64,000 nt of DNA from Endotrypanum monterogeii (taxonomy: Eukaryota > Euglenozoa > Kinetoplastea > Trypanosomatida > Trypanosomatidae), in contig CM007337.1 in assembly GCA_000333855.2 (NCBI GenBank), positions 45,259 through 109,258 on the forward strand. The letters are read 5' to 3'. Position numbers and translations under genes: made by a program. The notes under the pieces were generated by a model that saw nothing but the letters and a program-made list of their open reading frames with translations, was not told the DNA's origin and made no database searches. Positions 21,944-31,807 of the stretch are shown here, piece by piece. How positions within the stretch are numbered: the stretch's first letter is position 1; each line of letters opens with the position of its first letter.

Positions 21944-22438
21944 TGTAGAGCATTTGGAGGGACAAGCGCAGCAGGGGAAGGGGTGGAGCTGCGGAAACGA
22001 GCTGAGGGCGCGAGGGATGCGGGGTGATGATCCGCCGCGGGACTCAGCCAGCCCGTGGATGCGCCGCTGCCACCGCGCGTGCAGTGCGGAGGAGCGCACA
22101 CCTGACGCAGCTGGACCACGCTCGCAGAGAGCATGGGAGACCACAGCTGCGACGCACACGAGCGGCATCGGCATCGCACCCACACCACAGCAGCAGAGGC
22201 ACTCAGTGCACCGCTGCACCATCACATCGTACCAGCGCCCCTAGACACCGCCCCTCGGAGAGGCACGGCAGAAAGGGCACCACATGACAGTTTGTCAGCA
22301 AATATCAGCGAGCTATTATATTTGACCGCGTCGTCTAAACCCGGGAGGCCCACCGCCTCCCGTACTGGGGCATGCAGACAAAGGAGCCGAGAGAAGGGGG
22401 CTGTAATGAAAGTTCTCAACCTGAAAAACCAGTTACAT

Positions 22439-22481
<43 letters not shown>

Positions 22482-22561
22482 ATATATTTTTTTCTACGGG
22501 AAAAGGGGATGGGGGAAGCGTTACGGACCCACTCACCGATATTCACTGCTCAGATGTACGC
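21944..22561. repeat. Duplicated element, copy A (SIDER-like candidate)
   Basis: A GC-rich 435-base core (from GAGCATTTGG at 21948 to 22382) is nearly identical to copy B. Copy A carries one extra 13-base tandem duplication (AGACACCGCCCCT) near 22240. After an unrelated 118-base segment with a long TA tract (22443-22489), a second shared block follows at 22501-22561. The core contains a perfect 8-bp hairpin. Its size, GC-rich non-coding character and 3' UTR position fit the Leishmania SIDER retroposons, but I could not check against a SIDER consensus. Confidence 0.75.
22342..22362. repeat. Hairpin near the 3' end of copy A core
   Basis: CGGGAGGC (22342-22349) pairs with GCCTCCCG (22355-22362) around the loop CCACC. 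The identical hairpin occurs in copy B. Confidence 0.85.
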
Positions 22562-22700
22562 CTGTTAAGAAGCACCGTTAATAGCGACGAACGTGAACAC
22601 AAAAAAGATAAAGCGAAGGGGGGAGGGAAAGGGTGAAGTGACCCTACGAGCTAAACAAAAAAGAATTAAGAGACGCCACAGTGAGATGACAGATGCACTA

Positions 22701-22710
22701 NNNNNNNNNN
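22701..22710. other. Assembly gap (10 N)
   Basis: Ten undetermined bases between the two copies of the duplicated element. A round N count usually means a gap of unknown size, so the distance and relation between copies are uncertain. Confidence 0.98.
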
Positions 22711-22745
22711 ATAAGGCCTTCGTGCCTATGCCAGTTTGTGGTGTG

Positions 22746-22793
<48 letters not shown>
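22746..22793. repeat. (GT)n microsatellite at the copy B boundary
   Basis: About 24 GT units separate the segment shared with the window start from the GC-rich core of copy B. Confidence 0.9.
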
Positions 22794-22798
<5 letters not shown>

Positions 22799-23175
22799 AT
22801 TTGGAGGGACAAGCGCAGCAGGGGAAGGGGTGGAGCTGCGGAAACGAGCTGAGGGCGCGAGGGATGCGGGGTGATGATCCGCCGCGGGACTCAGCCAGCC
22901 CGTGGATGCGCCGCTGCCACCGCGCGTGCAGTGCGGAGGAGCGCACACCTGACGCAGCTGGACCACGCTCGCAGAGAGCATGGGAGACCACAGCTGCGAC
23001 GCACACGAGCGGCATCGGCATCGCACCCACACCACAGCAGCAGAGGCACTCAGTGCACCGCTGCACCATCACATCGTACCAGCGCCCCTCGGAGAGGCAC
23101 GGCAGAAAGGGCACGACAAGACAGTATGTCAGCAAATATCAGCGAGCTATTATATTTGACCGCGTCGTCTAAACC

Positions 23176-23196
23176 CGGGAGGCCCACCGCCTCCCG
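23176..23196. repeat. Hairpin near the 3' end of copy B core
   Basis: CGGGAGGC (23176-23183) and GCCTCCCG (23189-23196) around the loop CCACC, identical to the copy A hairpin. Confidence 0.85.
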
Positions 23197-23498
23197 TACT
23201 GGGGCATGCAGACAAACAGAAAAAAGAAGGGAATAATAATAAAGAAACGGAGCGTCGATAGCCAAGTAGATATGGGTGTTAAAGAAAAAAAAGGGGATGG
23301 GGGAAGCGTTACAGACCCACTCACCGATATTCACTGCTCATATGTACGCAATTGTTGAGAAAAAGAGCAAGAAATGTGTATGTGTACCTAAATTGTTGCA
23401 TCATGTATACACATGAATAGATGAAATTAATGTGTTATGTATCAAAAAATATATATATAGAGAGGCACGCCTACACGCACATATAGATGACTGGGCTT

Positions 23499-23508
23499 GT
23501 GTGTGTGT

Positions 23509-23550
<42 letters not shown>

Positions 23551-23560
23551 GTGTGTGTGT
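23499..23560. repeat. Imperfect (GT)n microsatellite
   Basis: About 30 GT units interrupted by CT and by GGGTGGGT. Confidence 0.9.
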
Positions 23561-24822
23561 TTATGTGTACATGCCCATCACGCACCTTTGGAAGGAATTA
23601 ATCTATAGAGGTGTGGTGTATATGTGCATCCTCTAGGCGTATAAACCTCTGTGTCCGTTCTTCAGCCGAGAATATCCGTTGGCATCAGAGAAAAAAAAAA
23701 AGAAAAAAAAAACGAAGTTGAAGTTGAAGCAGAGCACGGGCACATGTCTCCCCAATCGCACCCCATTCCTACGACGCCTCACTCGTCTGCCCTGTGTGCA
23801 TCATGGCAACCACCAGGGAAGGAGATATGAAGAGGAAGAAAGAAAAGGACCCCCCCCCCACCACACACACACACACACACACAAACACACAAGAGAGAGA
23901 GAGAGATCGTGAAGAGTATCCGGAAAAGGGAAAAGAGAGGAGTAGGGCGTCTTCCCAGGAGCACGGCTAGTTTGCGTAGGAGAACATAGCAGAGGGCCCC
24001 ATCACCGGCTAGTCGGCAACTGATTTCCCTACAACTCAGGAGGGTTGAGGGAGGGAGGGAGGGAGGGGAGTGGGCTGGTGAGAAACCAAACCATTGGCTT
24101 CAGCGCTGGTGGACGATGAGAAAAGGGTGAAGAGGGAAGTGGCGAACACCTACAACGACGAAAGCAAAAGAAAAAAAAACATGGAGGGTACGTATGCCTT
24201 TTGGGCGTGACGGTGATGGTGATCAAGGTGATATTTGGGTGTGTCCGCAAACACGCCACAGATGAATAAAAGCAGGCGGAAAAAACAACAAAGATTGACA
24301 CGCATCCTTCCAGAAATGGACAGGAAAAAAGATTAAAGCATAGCCGTGATCTATATATATATATATTATCGCACCGTTACTATTTGGGAAGGGGGGGGGG
24401 GCACTCGACGAGTGGAGAGATTCAGCGCCGGATAGCAGCCACCAACGTCCCGGTGGTAGAAGAGGACCTATGATGGATACAGCCACATAGACTGCTTTGA
24501 TTTCTCTTGTCAGGCGTTGACCCCCTCACCCTCGCCCCCCCCTCCTCCTCCAACGTATTTTTTTCATCCCTCGCTTCCTCTCCGAAAACGGATCTCCCAA
24601 TACACCCAGACGCCCATGCGTCTGCAGCGAACAAGTCACACACATACACACACATCGACACATACACACATACTAATCCCCCACTTGAGTCCGCGGCACG
24701 TGAAAAAAAAAAAAAAAAAGTGGGTGTAAAATCAGCTTACCCCCACCTCGAGAGAAAACATTTGAATGTGCGTGAAGAGTTGCTTGGACTCCCCCTCTGA
24801 AGACATCAGCAGCGTCCACGCT

Positions 24823-27800
24823 TCAGCGACAGCTTCCGCCACCACGACTGGTCCGCGACTGCGTGGGATTTCCCCGACCACCCATCAATCCTCTGAAGGG
24901 AAAAGGCAGATAATCAGAGGTCCTATCCATCTGTAACATACTCGGAAAGCGAGCCCTCAAAGCCGTCGGAAGCGCCTGGCGGTGCCCACGCACCATCTCC
25001 TGGTGGTTGAACATATCCTGCGTGAGGCTGTCGTAGTGACGAGCAGTTAACGTGTTGAACTGCCCGCTGGATGGTCGCTCCGTCTCTGATGATGACAACC
25101 CAGGTAACCTCGCCAAGTCCACGTTAGCGGCAGTTGCACCGCTGGTGCTGCCTCCTGGCCCTGATGAAGACTGTATTGAGCACATATCCGCTGCCCACGC
25201 TGTTTGGGGTGGCAGAAAGAGCAATGGATTAGAGGTGCAGCTCGGCCGGTGGGCCCCGCCGCGTGACATGCCCAAGGAATCTTCGCACACACTGCCGGGG
25301 CCCAGTGCTGCACCAACGCAAAGCTCCTCCACATAGGCAAAGGTGTGGTGCAGCCCGCTCACAACTCCTCGGACATCAAAGCCTTGGAGGTCAGGAACGA
25401 GTTTGTAATGCGGATGGTGACGGCCTGCTGTGCACGGCACAGGTAAGCGCAGCGGAAAGGCCATAGCATCTCCTCCTGTCCTGAGAAAACCATGGTTCGA
25501 CGCCGTCGGCAGTGCACTTGAGCTCGACGCCCCTGTGGACACCCCCAGATGGGTGGATGAGCCCGTGCCACGAGTAGCGCCAACCACAGTAGTGGTAGTC
25601 GTAGCAGTGGTAGTGGAGCCACTCATATTGGCTGAACGGATAACCTCGCCGAAGCTATAGGCTTGTGCGTGAGAACAGCCCATACCACCGCTGCCAGGGC
25701 CGCAGCAGCACGGCCTCTGGCACCATGGTTGCGGACCCTCCATTACTACGACGGTGTTCTGCCGGCCACAGGCGACGCTGCGCGCAACACCGCCAGCCAC
25801 GTACTCAAGACCTACCACGCGGTACGGTGCCGTGAAAGCGTCGGGACTGCCGGCGGTGGTGCCGCATTGCCCACTCGCATTGTCACCCCAGCAGAAAACA
25901 GCACCGGTGGTGGTGAGGGCAACGGTATGGAAGGAACCGCACGCCACATCCACAACGCGGTGTCCCTCGAGTGTGCCGCGCACCAATGTGGGTACATAGG
26001 CTGGCGCCTTAGAACCTTGCCCGAGCCTACCCTGATACCCCACGCCCCACGTGAACAGCTCTCCATGGTCACTGATGGCGCCACTGTGCCACTGTCCGGC
26101 GCGGACGCACACAATGCGCTCTGAGGCAGTCGAGGCCTCCCCGGTGGGACTGAGCCGACGTCGGCCTTTGACAGTCACAAGCTGCGGCGTCAGCACGACA
26201 GTGCGACGCTCATTGCTAAGCGACTCGCCAAGTACATCGTGGTAGCGAACCGCCACCTCCTCTGGGGTGCCAAGGCCCACGCAGTCCACTAACCCCCAGC
26301 TATACAAGGAGCCATCTTCACTGAGCGCCAGTGCAAAGAAGCTACCGCAACTTAGCTGAATTATGTTTTTTCCCTCCAAAGTCTCTACCAGCACGGGAGC
26401 CTCCACCTTCTTTGTGGGCAAGCTGAAGTAGTCGCGCCCTCTTCCGCTTTGACCGTGGTTGTTGTTGCCCCAGAAGTACACATGGTGGTCCTCCACAATC
26501 GCCATCGCAAATGCGTACCCCGCCGCCACATGCACTGCCGGCAGCCGCTCAAAGAGTGGTATACGACGAGGAATAAGCATCTCCACCGACATGTCAACGC
26601 CCTCGGCCCCGGCACCACTCACACCGCCCTCGCCCCCGCCACCACTCACACCGCGCACAGCATAGCCACTTCCGCCTAGGCCCAGCTGGCCCCATTCTCC
26701 ATTTCCAAATGTGTATACGCTGCCTGTGTCGCTTAACACACAGGTATAATTTGCCCCCAACACAATCTCCTGCACCTGCACCCCATAGGGCGTCACTTGC
26801 GCCATGGTTGGTGTGGATTCATCTCGCATCGCGTGCGTCCCCAGCTCCCCGTTGCTGCCTGAACCCCAGCTGAACAGCATCACACGCCGAGGCACCTGTG
26901 GACCGCGTAGAAGACGCACAAGGCCCATCACATTCAGGTACTCCGCCATCGCCAAAACTCCGTCCACGTGCAAATAGGGTGGGATCATGGCGACTCCATG
27001 TCGCATGTAGTTCAACACGGGAAGAAAGTAGTCGGCGTCTAGATCAAGCAATATCGCGTTGGCGCGGTCCGTGTCGAGGGGAATCACGGAAACCATCTGC
27101 TGCGGGTTCACCGCCTCACCGTCTCCCTCTTCACCAAAACCCCTGCCCAATGGCACAGTGACTGGTGATGGGATGTGGACTGCCGTGGAGGTGTGCGGCA
27201 ACTCATGTCTCGTAGAGAGCGAGGCCGGTGGTTGAGGCGAAGACTGCGGCAAGAGCGGCGATGTCGGCGTCGAGCATCCGGGGGCGGTACAGTGATGCAC
27301 CGTGCGGTTCGTGGCGTACGGGTCAGAGAACGGAGAAAAGCAGTCACCGTCGCGCTGAGCACTACTGTCGACGTGGCATCGCGTACGTTGCACTGCGCCG
27401 TCAGCCGCCTGTGACACATCAGTGGCGCTCTCTCTCCGTATTGAATGCAAATGTGTCTCGACGCCGCCGCCACATGCGCCGTTACGCACAACGCTTGTGT
27501 CACGGCTGTCAGTGAGATCAGAAGCGTCGAACAGATGATCATACCCCGGCAAGTCGCACCGAGTCCCCCCTATGGGTGTCTCATCGCCGAGGCGCGTCAC
27601 GCCGCTGATAGCTACACAACGTCCTGAGGTGTCCTGGTGCACATGAGACCCGTTGTTCTGCACACCACCCGTCTTGCCTGTACCTGTGCCGCTGTGTTCC
27701 GATGACGGAGCAAGATAGGTGCACAGCGAGGCCAAGACACTGTCGGGGTCCGCCATAAGGGTACCGATTGTGGTAGTGATAGGCCGACCGCCGACATTCA

Positions 27801-28410
27801 GCACTACCCATTCCGATGAAGACGCCGTCGTAGCGACACAGACCGACTCTGTTGTACGCACCGGCTGGAAATAAAAAGGACGCGCCGGTATAGCGGATGA
27901 CAGCCTCAGGCCCCCCTCTGCCTGTGTGTGTGAGCGAGCCTGGGGGACAGAACTCGATTGCTGAGACGCAGCGGCTGAGGCAGCGTCGGCCCCGTCTAGG
28001 CGAGGCAATCGCGAGGCAGCCTCGGGTCGAAGATGACGACTTGCAGTGGGGACATTGGCCGTGTTGTCGCGAACCTGTGTCGACGAACGCGCTGTGCTCG
28101 GCTCTTGCTGCCGCTGACAGTTGACTAACCGCTGCTGAGATGATGATGAAGTGTTCGTCGAGAACCTGCCGAGGTCCCCGCTTGACATGGTGGGGTGTAG
28201 AGCAGACACGCCTGCCGGTGAAGATACTCCCGTCACAGCAGGGCAGCTAGCGGGAACCACGCCTGTTGTCGACGCTGCAGCGGAAAGTGGAAGCAGCGTG
28301 AATGGGCTCTGAATGCTGTGATAATCAGAGCTGTCCATGTGCGGTAGACCGCTCTGGACCCCGTTGCTATTGCTATCACTCCGACTGGCGCTTGTATCCC
28401 GAGAGGCCAT
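24823..28410 (-). CDS. BTB(KCTD-type)-RCC1 repeat protein with a split BTB domain
   Basis: A 1195-residue protein from the ATG at 28408-28410. The frame extends to 28443 but only through (CA)n translation. Residues 1-195 are Ser/Gln-rich. A K+-channel-tetramerisation (T1/BTB) fold starts at 201 with 'WVVLNVGGRPITTTIGTL' and resumes at 452 with 'ILLDLDADYFLPVLNYMRHG' and 'AMAEYLNVMGLVRLL' (to about 501). About 220 low-complexity residues are inserted between the two halves. RCC1-type repeats run from 'VMLFSWGSGSNGELG' (510-524) to about 1100, with signature blocks 'YTFGNGEWGQLGLGG', 'VYFWGNNNHGQSG', 'LYSWGLVDCVGLG', 'LFTWGVGYQGRLGQG' and 'VFCWGDNASGQCG'. BTB-RCC1 proteins can be cullin-3 adaptors or regulators of small GTPases. 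Here the role is unknown, and the RCC1 blades are interrupted by Gly/Ser/Thr loops. Confidence 0.9.
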   Translation of the reverse strand: MASRDTSASRSDSNSNGVQSGLPHMDSSDYHSIQSPFTLLPLSAAASTTGVVPASCPAVTGVSSPAGVSALHPTMSSGDLGRFSTNTSSSSQQRLVNCQRQQEPSTARSSTQVRDNTANVPTASRHLRPEAASRLPRLDGADAASAAASQQSSSVPQARSHTQAEGGLRLSSAIPARPFYFQPVRTTESVCVATTASSSEWVVLNVGGRPITTTIGTLMADPDSVLASLCTYLAPSSEHSGTGTGKTGGVQNNGSHVHQDTSGRCVAISGVTRLGDETPIGGTRCDLPGYDHLFDASDLTDSRDTSVVRNGACGGGVETHLHSIRRESATDVSQAADGAVQRTRCHVDSSAQRDGDCFSPFSDPYATNRTVHHCTAPGCSTPTSPLLPQSSPQPPASLSTRHELPHTSTAVHIPSPVTVPLGRGFGEEGDGEAVNPQQMVSVIPLDTDRANAILLDLDADYFLPVLNYMRHGVAMIPPYLHVDGVLAMAEYLNVMGLVRLLRGPQVPRRVMLFSWGSGSNGELGTHAMRDESTPTMAQVTPYGVQVQEIVLGANYTCVLSDTGSVYTFGNGEWGQLGLGGSGYAVRGVSGGGGEGGVSGAGAEGVDMSVEMLIPRRIPLFERLPAVHVAAGYAFAMAIVEDHHVYFWGNNNHGQSGRGRDYFSLPTKKVEAPVLVETLEGKNIIQLSCGSFFALALSEDGSLYSWGLVDCVGLGTPEEVAVRYHDVLGESLSNERRTVVLTPQLVTVKGRRRLSPTGEASTASERIVCVRAGQWHSGAISDHGELFTWGVGYQGRLGQGSKAPAYVPTLVRGTLEGHRVVDVACGSFHTVALTTTGAVFCWGDNASGQCGTTAGSPDAFTAPYRVVGLEYVAGGVARSVACGRQNTVVVMEGPQPWCQRPCCCGPGSGGMGCSHAQAYSFGEVIRSANMSGSTTTATTTTTVVGATRGTGSSTHLGVSTGASSSSALPTASNHGFLRTGGDAMAFPLRLPVPCTAGRHHPHYKLVPDLQGFDVRGVVSGLHHTFAYVEELCVGAALGPGSVCEDSLGMSRGGAHRPSCTSNPLLFLPPQTAWAADMCSIQSSSGPGGSTSGATAANVDLARLPGLSSSETERPSSGQFNTLTARHYDSLTQDMFNHQEMVRGHRQALPTALRARFPSMLQMDRTSDYLPFPFRGLMGGRGNPTQSRTSRGGGSCR

Positions 28411-28997
28411 GACACCACATGCAACACACACACACACACGCACGCACGCACACTTGCCTTCCTATTTCTCCTTTTTTTTTCGTAGCACACAGTTGCAGAT
28501 AAAACAGCGAAGAGAGATGCAGAGCCCAGTTTCGCGAGCGCGTTCGTGGATGGGGAAAGCGAGAAGGAAATGAAGATGACTAGCAGGCGACAGCCAACCA
28601 TACAACGGTGAAAAAAGGAAAAGCAGACAAAAAAAAAGGGGGAAAAAGTTAATAATACTAGTGAAAGTAAAAAAAAAGAAAAAAACGGCTCGAAGAGAGA
28701 GAGAAAAGGGGGAGTCAGCGGGGATATCTGGAGCGAGTGTGAGTACTGGAATAAAAGGGCACGAGGAGGAGCAGGTGAGACTATGTAGGTGTGGACTGGC
28801 GTGTTATCTCCGGTGGTGAGAGAGGGGGAGGGGGGAGGGGGAGTGTGTGTCCGCGCTGTGTAGAGGAACGAAAAGGGAAATGCACTCTCCAGATTTGTCT
28901 TTTTGTTGTTGTTGGTGTGTGTGTGTGAGAGAGAGAGAGGGGAAGCGTGCTCGTGCGCGAAGAATGTGTGGCCCTGCGCCCTTTCTTGCTATCGTTT

Positions 28998-29034
<37 letters not shown>

Positions 29035-31807
29035 CCCCCTCCTCGTATATAAATACCACTCTTTTTTATTCTTTGAAACTAACTCCGAGCCACAGTGAAG
29101 GCGTTTCTGGTGCTGTATGAGTACACAGGCTGAGTAGGGAAGGGAGAAAAAGAGAGAGGAGAAAAATATTCCCTAACAGTGAAATCAATGGAGAGAGAGA
29201 GGTACGGCATCAAGGACGCACACTGAGGGAAGCAAGCAGCAAAAAGACAATGGGCGAGGATAACAATAAGCAGGAGAAATGAAGCTACCAAGGTTTTAGT
29301 AGACGAAAACCACACATCACTTCCCCCGCTTTCAAAAAGAGGAATGGAAAAAAAAAAAAGAGCGGAGCAAGAGGTGAACGGAGCTCATCCTCGTACCATC
29401 GAACGGCACTGGTGGTTCGAAGCATGCGCGTCAGCGCCCTTTCTACAGCGCTAGGCTATAATTCCTTCTTGAGGAACGGGAAGAAATTGAGCAAGAACTC
29501 AGGGGAAATTTATTCCATGTGCAGCAACTGAAATATCGATGCTGATCCCTTGGAAAACGTACACATGCATTTTTTTTACGGATTAAAAGTGGAAAGGAGG
29601 AAGGGAGAGGAGGGAGAGGAGTGGAGGAAGGGAGAGGAGTGGAGTGGAGGTCGAGGGAAAGCCATACCAAGTTCGAAGAGGGCCGTGCTGGCATCCCTCC
29701 TTTCCCCTCCCCCTCCCTCCTGTCCCCTCCACGCTACCCCAAGAAAAACAAAAAAAGGGAATACATATATATATATATACATATATATATGTAAATATAT
29801 ATGTGAATATATATATATAAATATATGTTTATTTTCCCCTCTTTACTAAGTAAAACACCACAGCAACACCCCTTACACACTAACCAAATACCGCCCCCTC
29901 CCCAACCCCCCTCTTTCCGACACAAATGTGCACCGCCAGGGGAAAATAAACATATATATATATATACATATATATACATATATACATAACAGCTGTTGGC
30001 CGAGTATGCATACCCCCCTCCCTCTGAACAACACCTACACAACATGCACAACACTTACAGACAGCCACAGGACGGCGAGTTTCAGAGAGATCATATGATT
30101 AAGGAAACAAGATTGATACTTGCTTTTCCCCTCTCTGTCCGTTGTTCTACCTGTTTGCTATACACCAGTCTGCTCCCTACAGTCCTCCAGCCGGCCACGA
30201 ATGGTCCTGAGTGAGGAAAGGAAGCCATAACACAAAAACAAAATAGGGACGGCATGCATACGTGTGCTACGGCTGCCCTCTTCTCCTTACCCCATTCATT
30301 ATTACACAAGTCCTCGCTGCTACTGCCCGTGTTTTGGAGAGAGCTTTACAGAAATGTTATTTATACACGCATCCACAGGCGCGGACCCTCCACCCATTCC
30401 CCACCAACCCACCAACCCCAGAGGGATTTGAAAAGATTTTTTTTTTCATTTTTCCCTCTCTGCCCACCCCCCCCACCCCCCCCCACACACACAGCATTCT
30501 CTGAATATATACGCATTTAAAACCGTGTCGAAGTACACGAAGCGAGGGGAAGGAAGAAGAAAATAGATGAACAAAAGCTTCGCAGCCAAGGCGAGACGAT
30601 AAGAGGGGATTTTCACAGCAGTGCTGGAGAGAGGAGAAGGTGGAGGAGGAGGAGGAGGAGGAGGTGTGTAAGGTAAAGGTGTGTTTTTTTTTTTCGGAAT
30701 ATCAATTATATATATTTTTTTTTCTTTCGATAGAAAAATGGGATCAAGGCCAAGTCACCACCACAAATATCACATGTGGCCGATATGGGCGCTGCTCTGT
30801 GCACCTGCATAATTTTCTTATTTAACCGCCCACACTATTTGAGGTGAACATGAATGCTAAGCTAATGGGTGAAACGCCCGTAAAGCTCTCGGTGTGTGTG
30901 GTGGGGGGGGGGGAGAAAAGAAAATGGAGAAGGGAAATAAAACGAAATAATACGCGGACACAAAACGGGAAACCAAGAGGGAACGATTCACATTTCACAT
31001 ACATAAATATGAATAAATATATATGTAGAGAGAGCGAGAGTCATGGAGAGAAAAAGAAAATGAGAGGAGGGAGGGGATGGAGGGGGATGGGGGGGGGGGG
31101 AACGAAAACCAAAAAAAAGGCCAAAAGAATAGCGACAGAACTTATCTTGACACCAAATGAAGTGAATAGCCTCTACCCACCCCCAACCTCACCCAACTCC
31201 CTCCTACCCCGACCCCCGAAGCCCTCTCACGAGTGCATCGGACTTTCAGATAGGCCCACCCATGCAAAAAAGGGGGGAGCAGAGAAAGGAGAAAAAATAG
31301 AGAGATATACAAAAGCAGTGGGAGAAGTGGAATAAAGGAAGCTGAGTAAGCGAAGGGTGCCGAAGCAATGTGGGTGTGTAGGCCAACACGCAAGACGATG
31401 ATAAAACACAAGTCATCCATCTAGTATCGGGAGTATCAGAGCGCTGCCGAAGCGAAGAAAGGAAGACGAACACCCAAAGGGGATGGCACAATTCCCAATG
31501 CGAACGAGCGAGACCTAGAGATGACAATTAAATATATATATATATATATATAAAGGGGGGGGAGAAATGAGGTGAACACATCCTCTGCTTAGGACTTCAC
31601 TCACCGAGAGGGGAGAGGGAGGGAATCGATACGGTGATATCTAGACAGGCGCAGTGCCACGTCTTCACTTTCCCATTCTGTTTTTGTATACAGACACGTG
31701 ATGTCCATTCCTCCCCTCCCACACATCAATCAACCCGGCCTTCCCACTCCTTCTTCACAAACGCATACAAACTTTTGCTTCGCACAACTCCTCTGGCCCC
31801 TGTCACT
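28411..31807. other. 3.4-kb spacer between CBS and BTB/RCC1 genes
   Basis: No gene seen. It holds (AT)n 29000-29030, TA-rich tracts 29764-29828 and 29952-29988, GA-rich stretches (for example 28795-28840, 29590-29650), a (GGA)n run near 30640-30664 and G/C homopolymers (30905, 31090). Repeat-poor parts lie around 30040-30230 and 31330-31520. The left end (28430-28445) has (CA)n just before the BTB/RCC1 start. Confidence 0.55.
29000..29030. repeat. (AT)n microsatellite
   Basis: About 15 uninterrupted AT units. Confidence 0.9.

Larger units (their letters stand above)
22711..23349. repeat. Duplicated element, copy B
   Basis: It starts at the gap edge with a 36-base segment (22711-22746) plus (GT)n that equals 387-446 of this window rather than the flank of copy A. 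The core 22795-23216 matches copy A with few substitutions and lacks its 13-base duplication. An A-rich, unrelated 72-base segment (23217-23288) follows, then the second shared block 23289-23349, with two substitutions against copy A. The A-rich segment after the core could be a retroposon tail. Confidence 0.75.
21703..24822. other. Spacer carrying a tandem duplication and an assembly gap
   Basis: No protein gene is supported; the matching ORFs on both strands are translations of the duplicated element. It contains repeat copies A (21944-22561) and B (22711-23349), an assembly gap at 22701-22710, (GT)n 23499-23560, (CA)n(GA)n around 23862-23906, GA-rich stretches, and G/C homopolymers near 23847 and 24390. 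The A/T-rich right end (24700-24720) precedes the RCC1-gene stop. It is 3' UTR and spacer of the BTB/RCC1 gene and the upstream region of the WD40 gene. Confidence 0.6.

Noticed and set aside
21761..23236. Paired ORFs repeated on either side of the assembly gap (including near-identical minus-strand frames)
   Set aside because: They are identical because the DNA is duplicated. Their starts and ends lie in GT repeats, and codon composition does not resemble the real genes.
23862..23906. CRISPR-like or tandem array suspicion from repeated short units in the spacers
   Set aside because: The units are simple dinucleotide and homopolymer repeats without spacers, in a eukaryotic genome.
29395..29450. 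A possible tRNA B-box (GGTTCGAAG near 29412)
   Set aside because: No matching A-box, acceptor stem or cloverleaf could be built around it.
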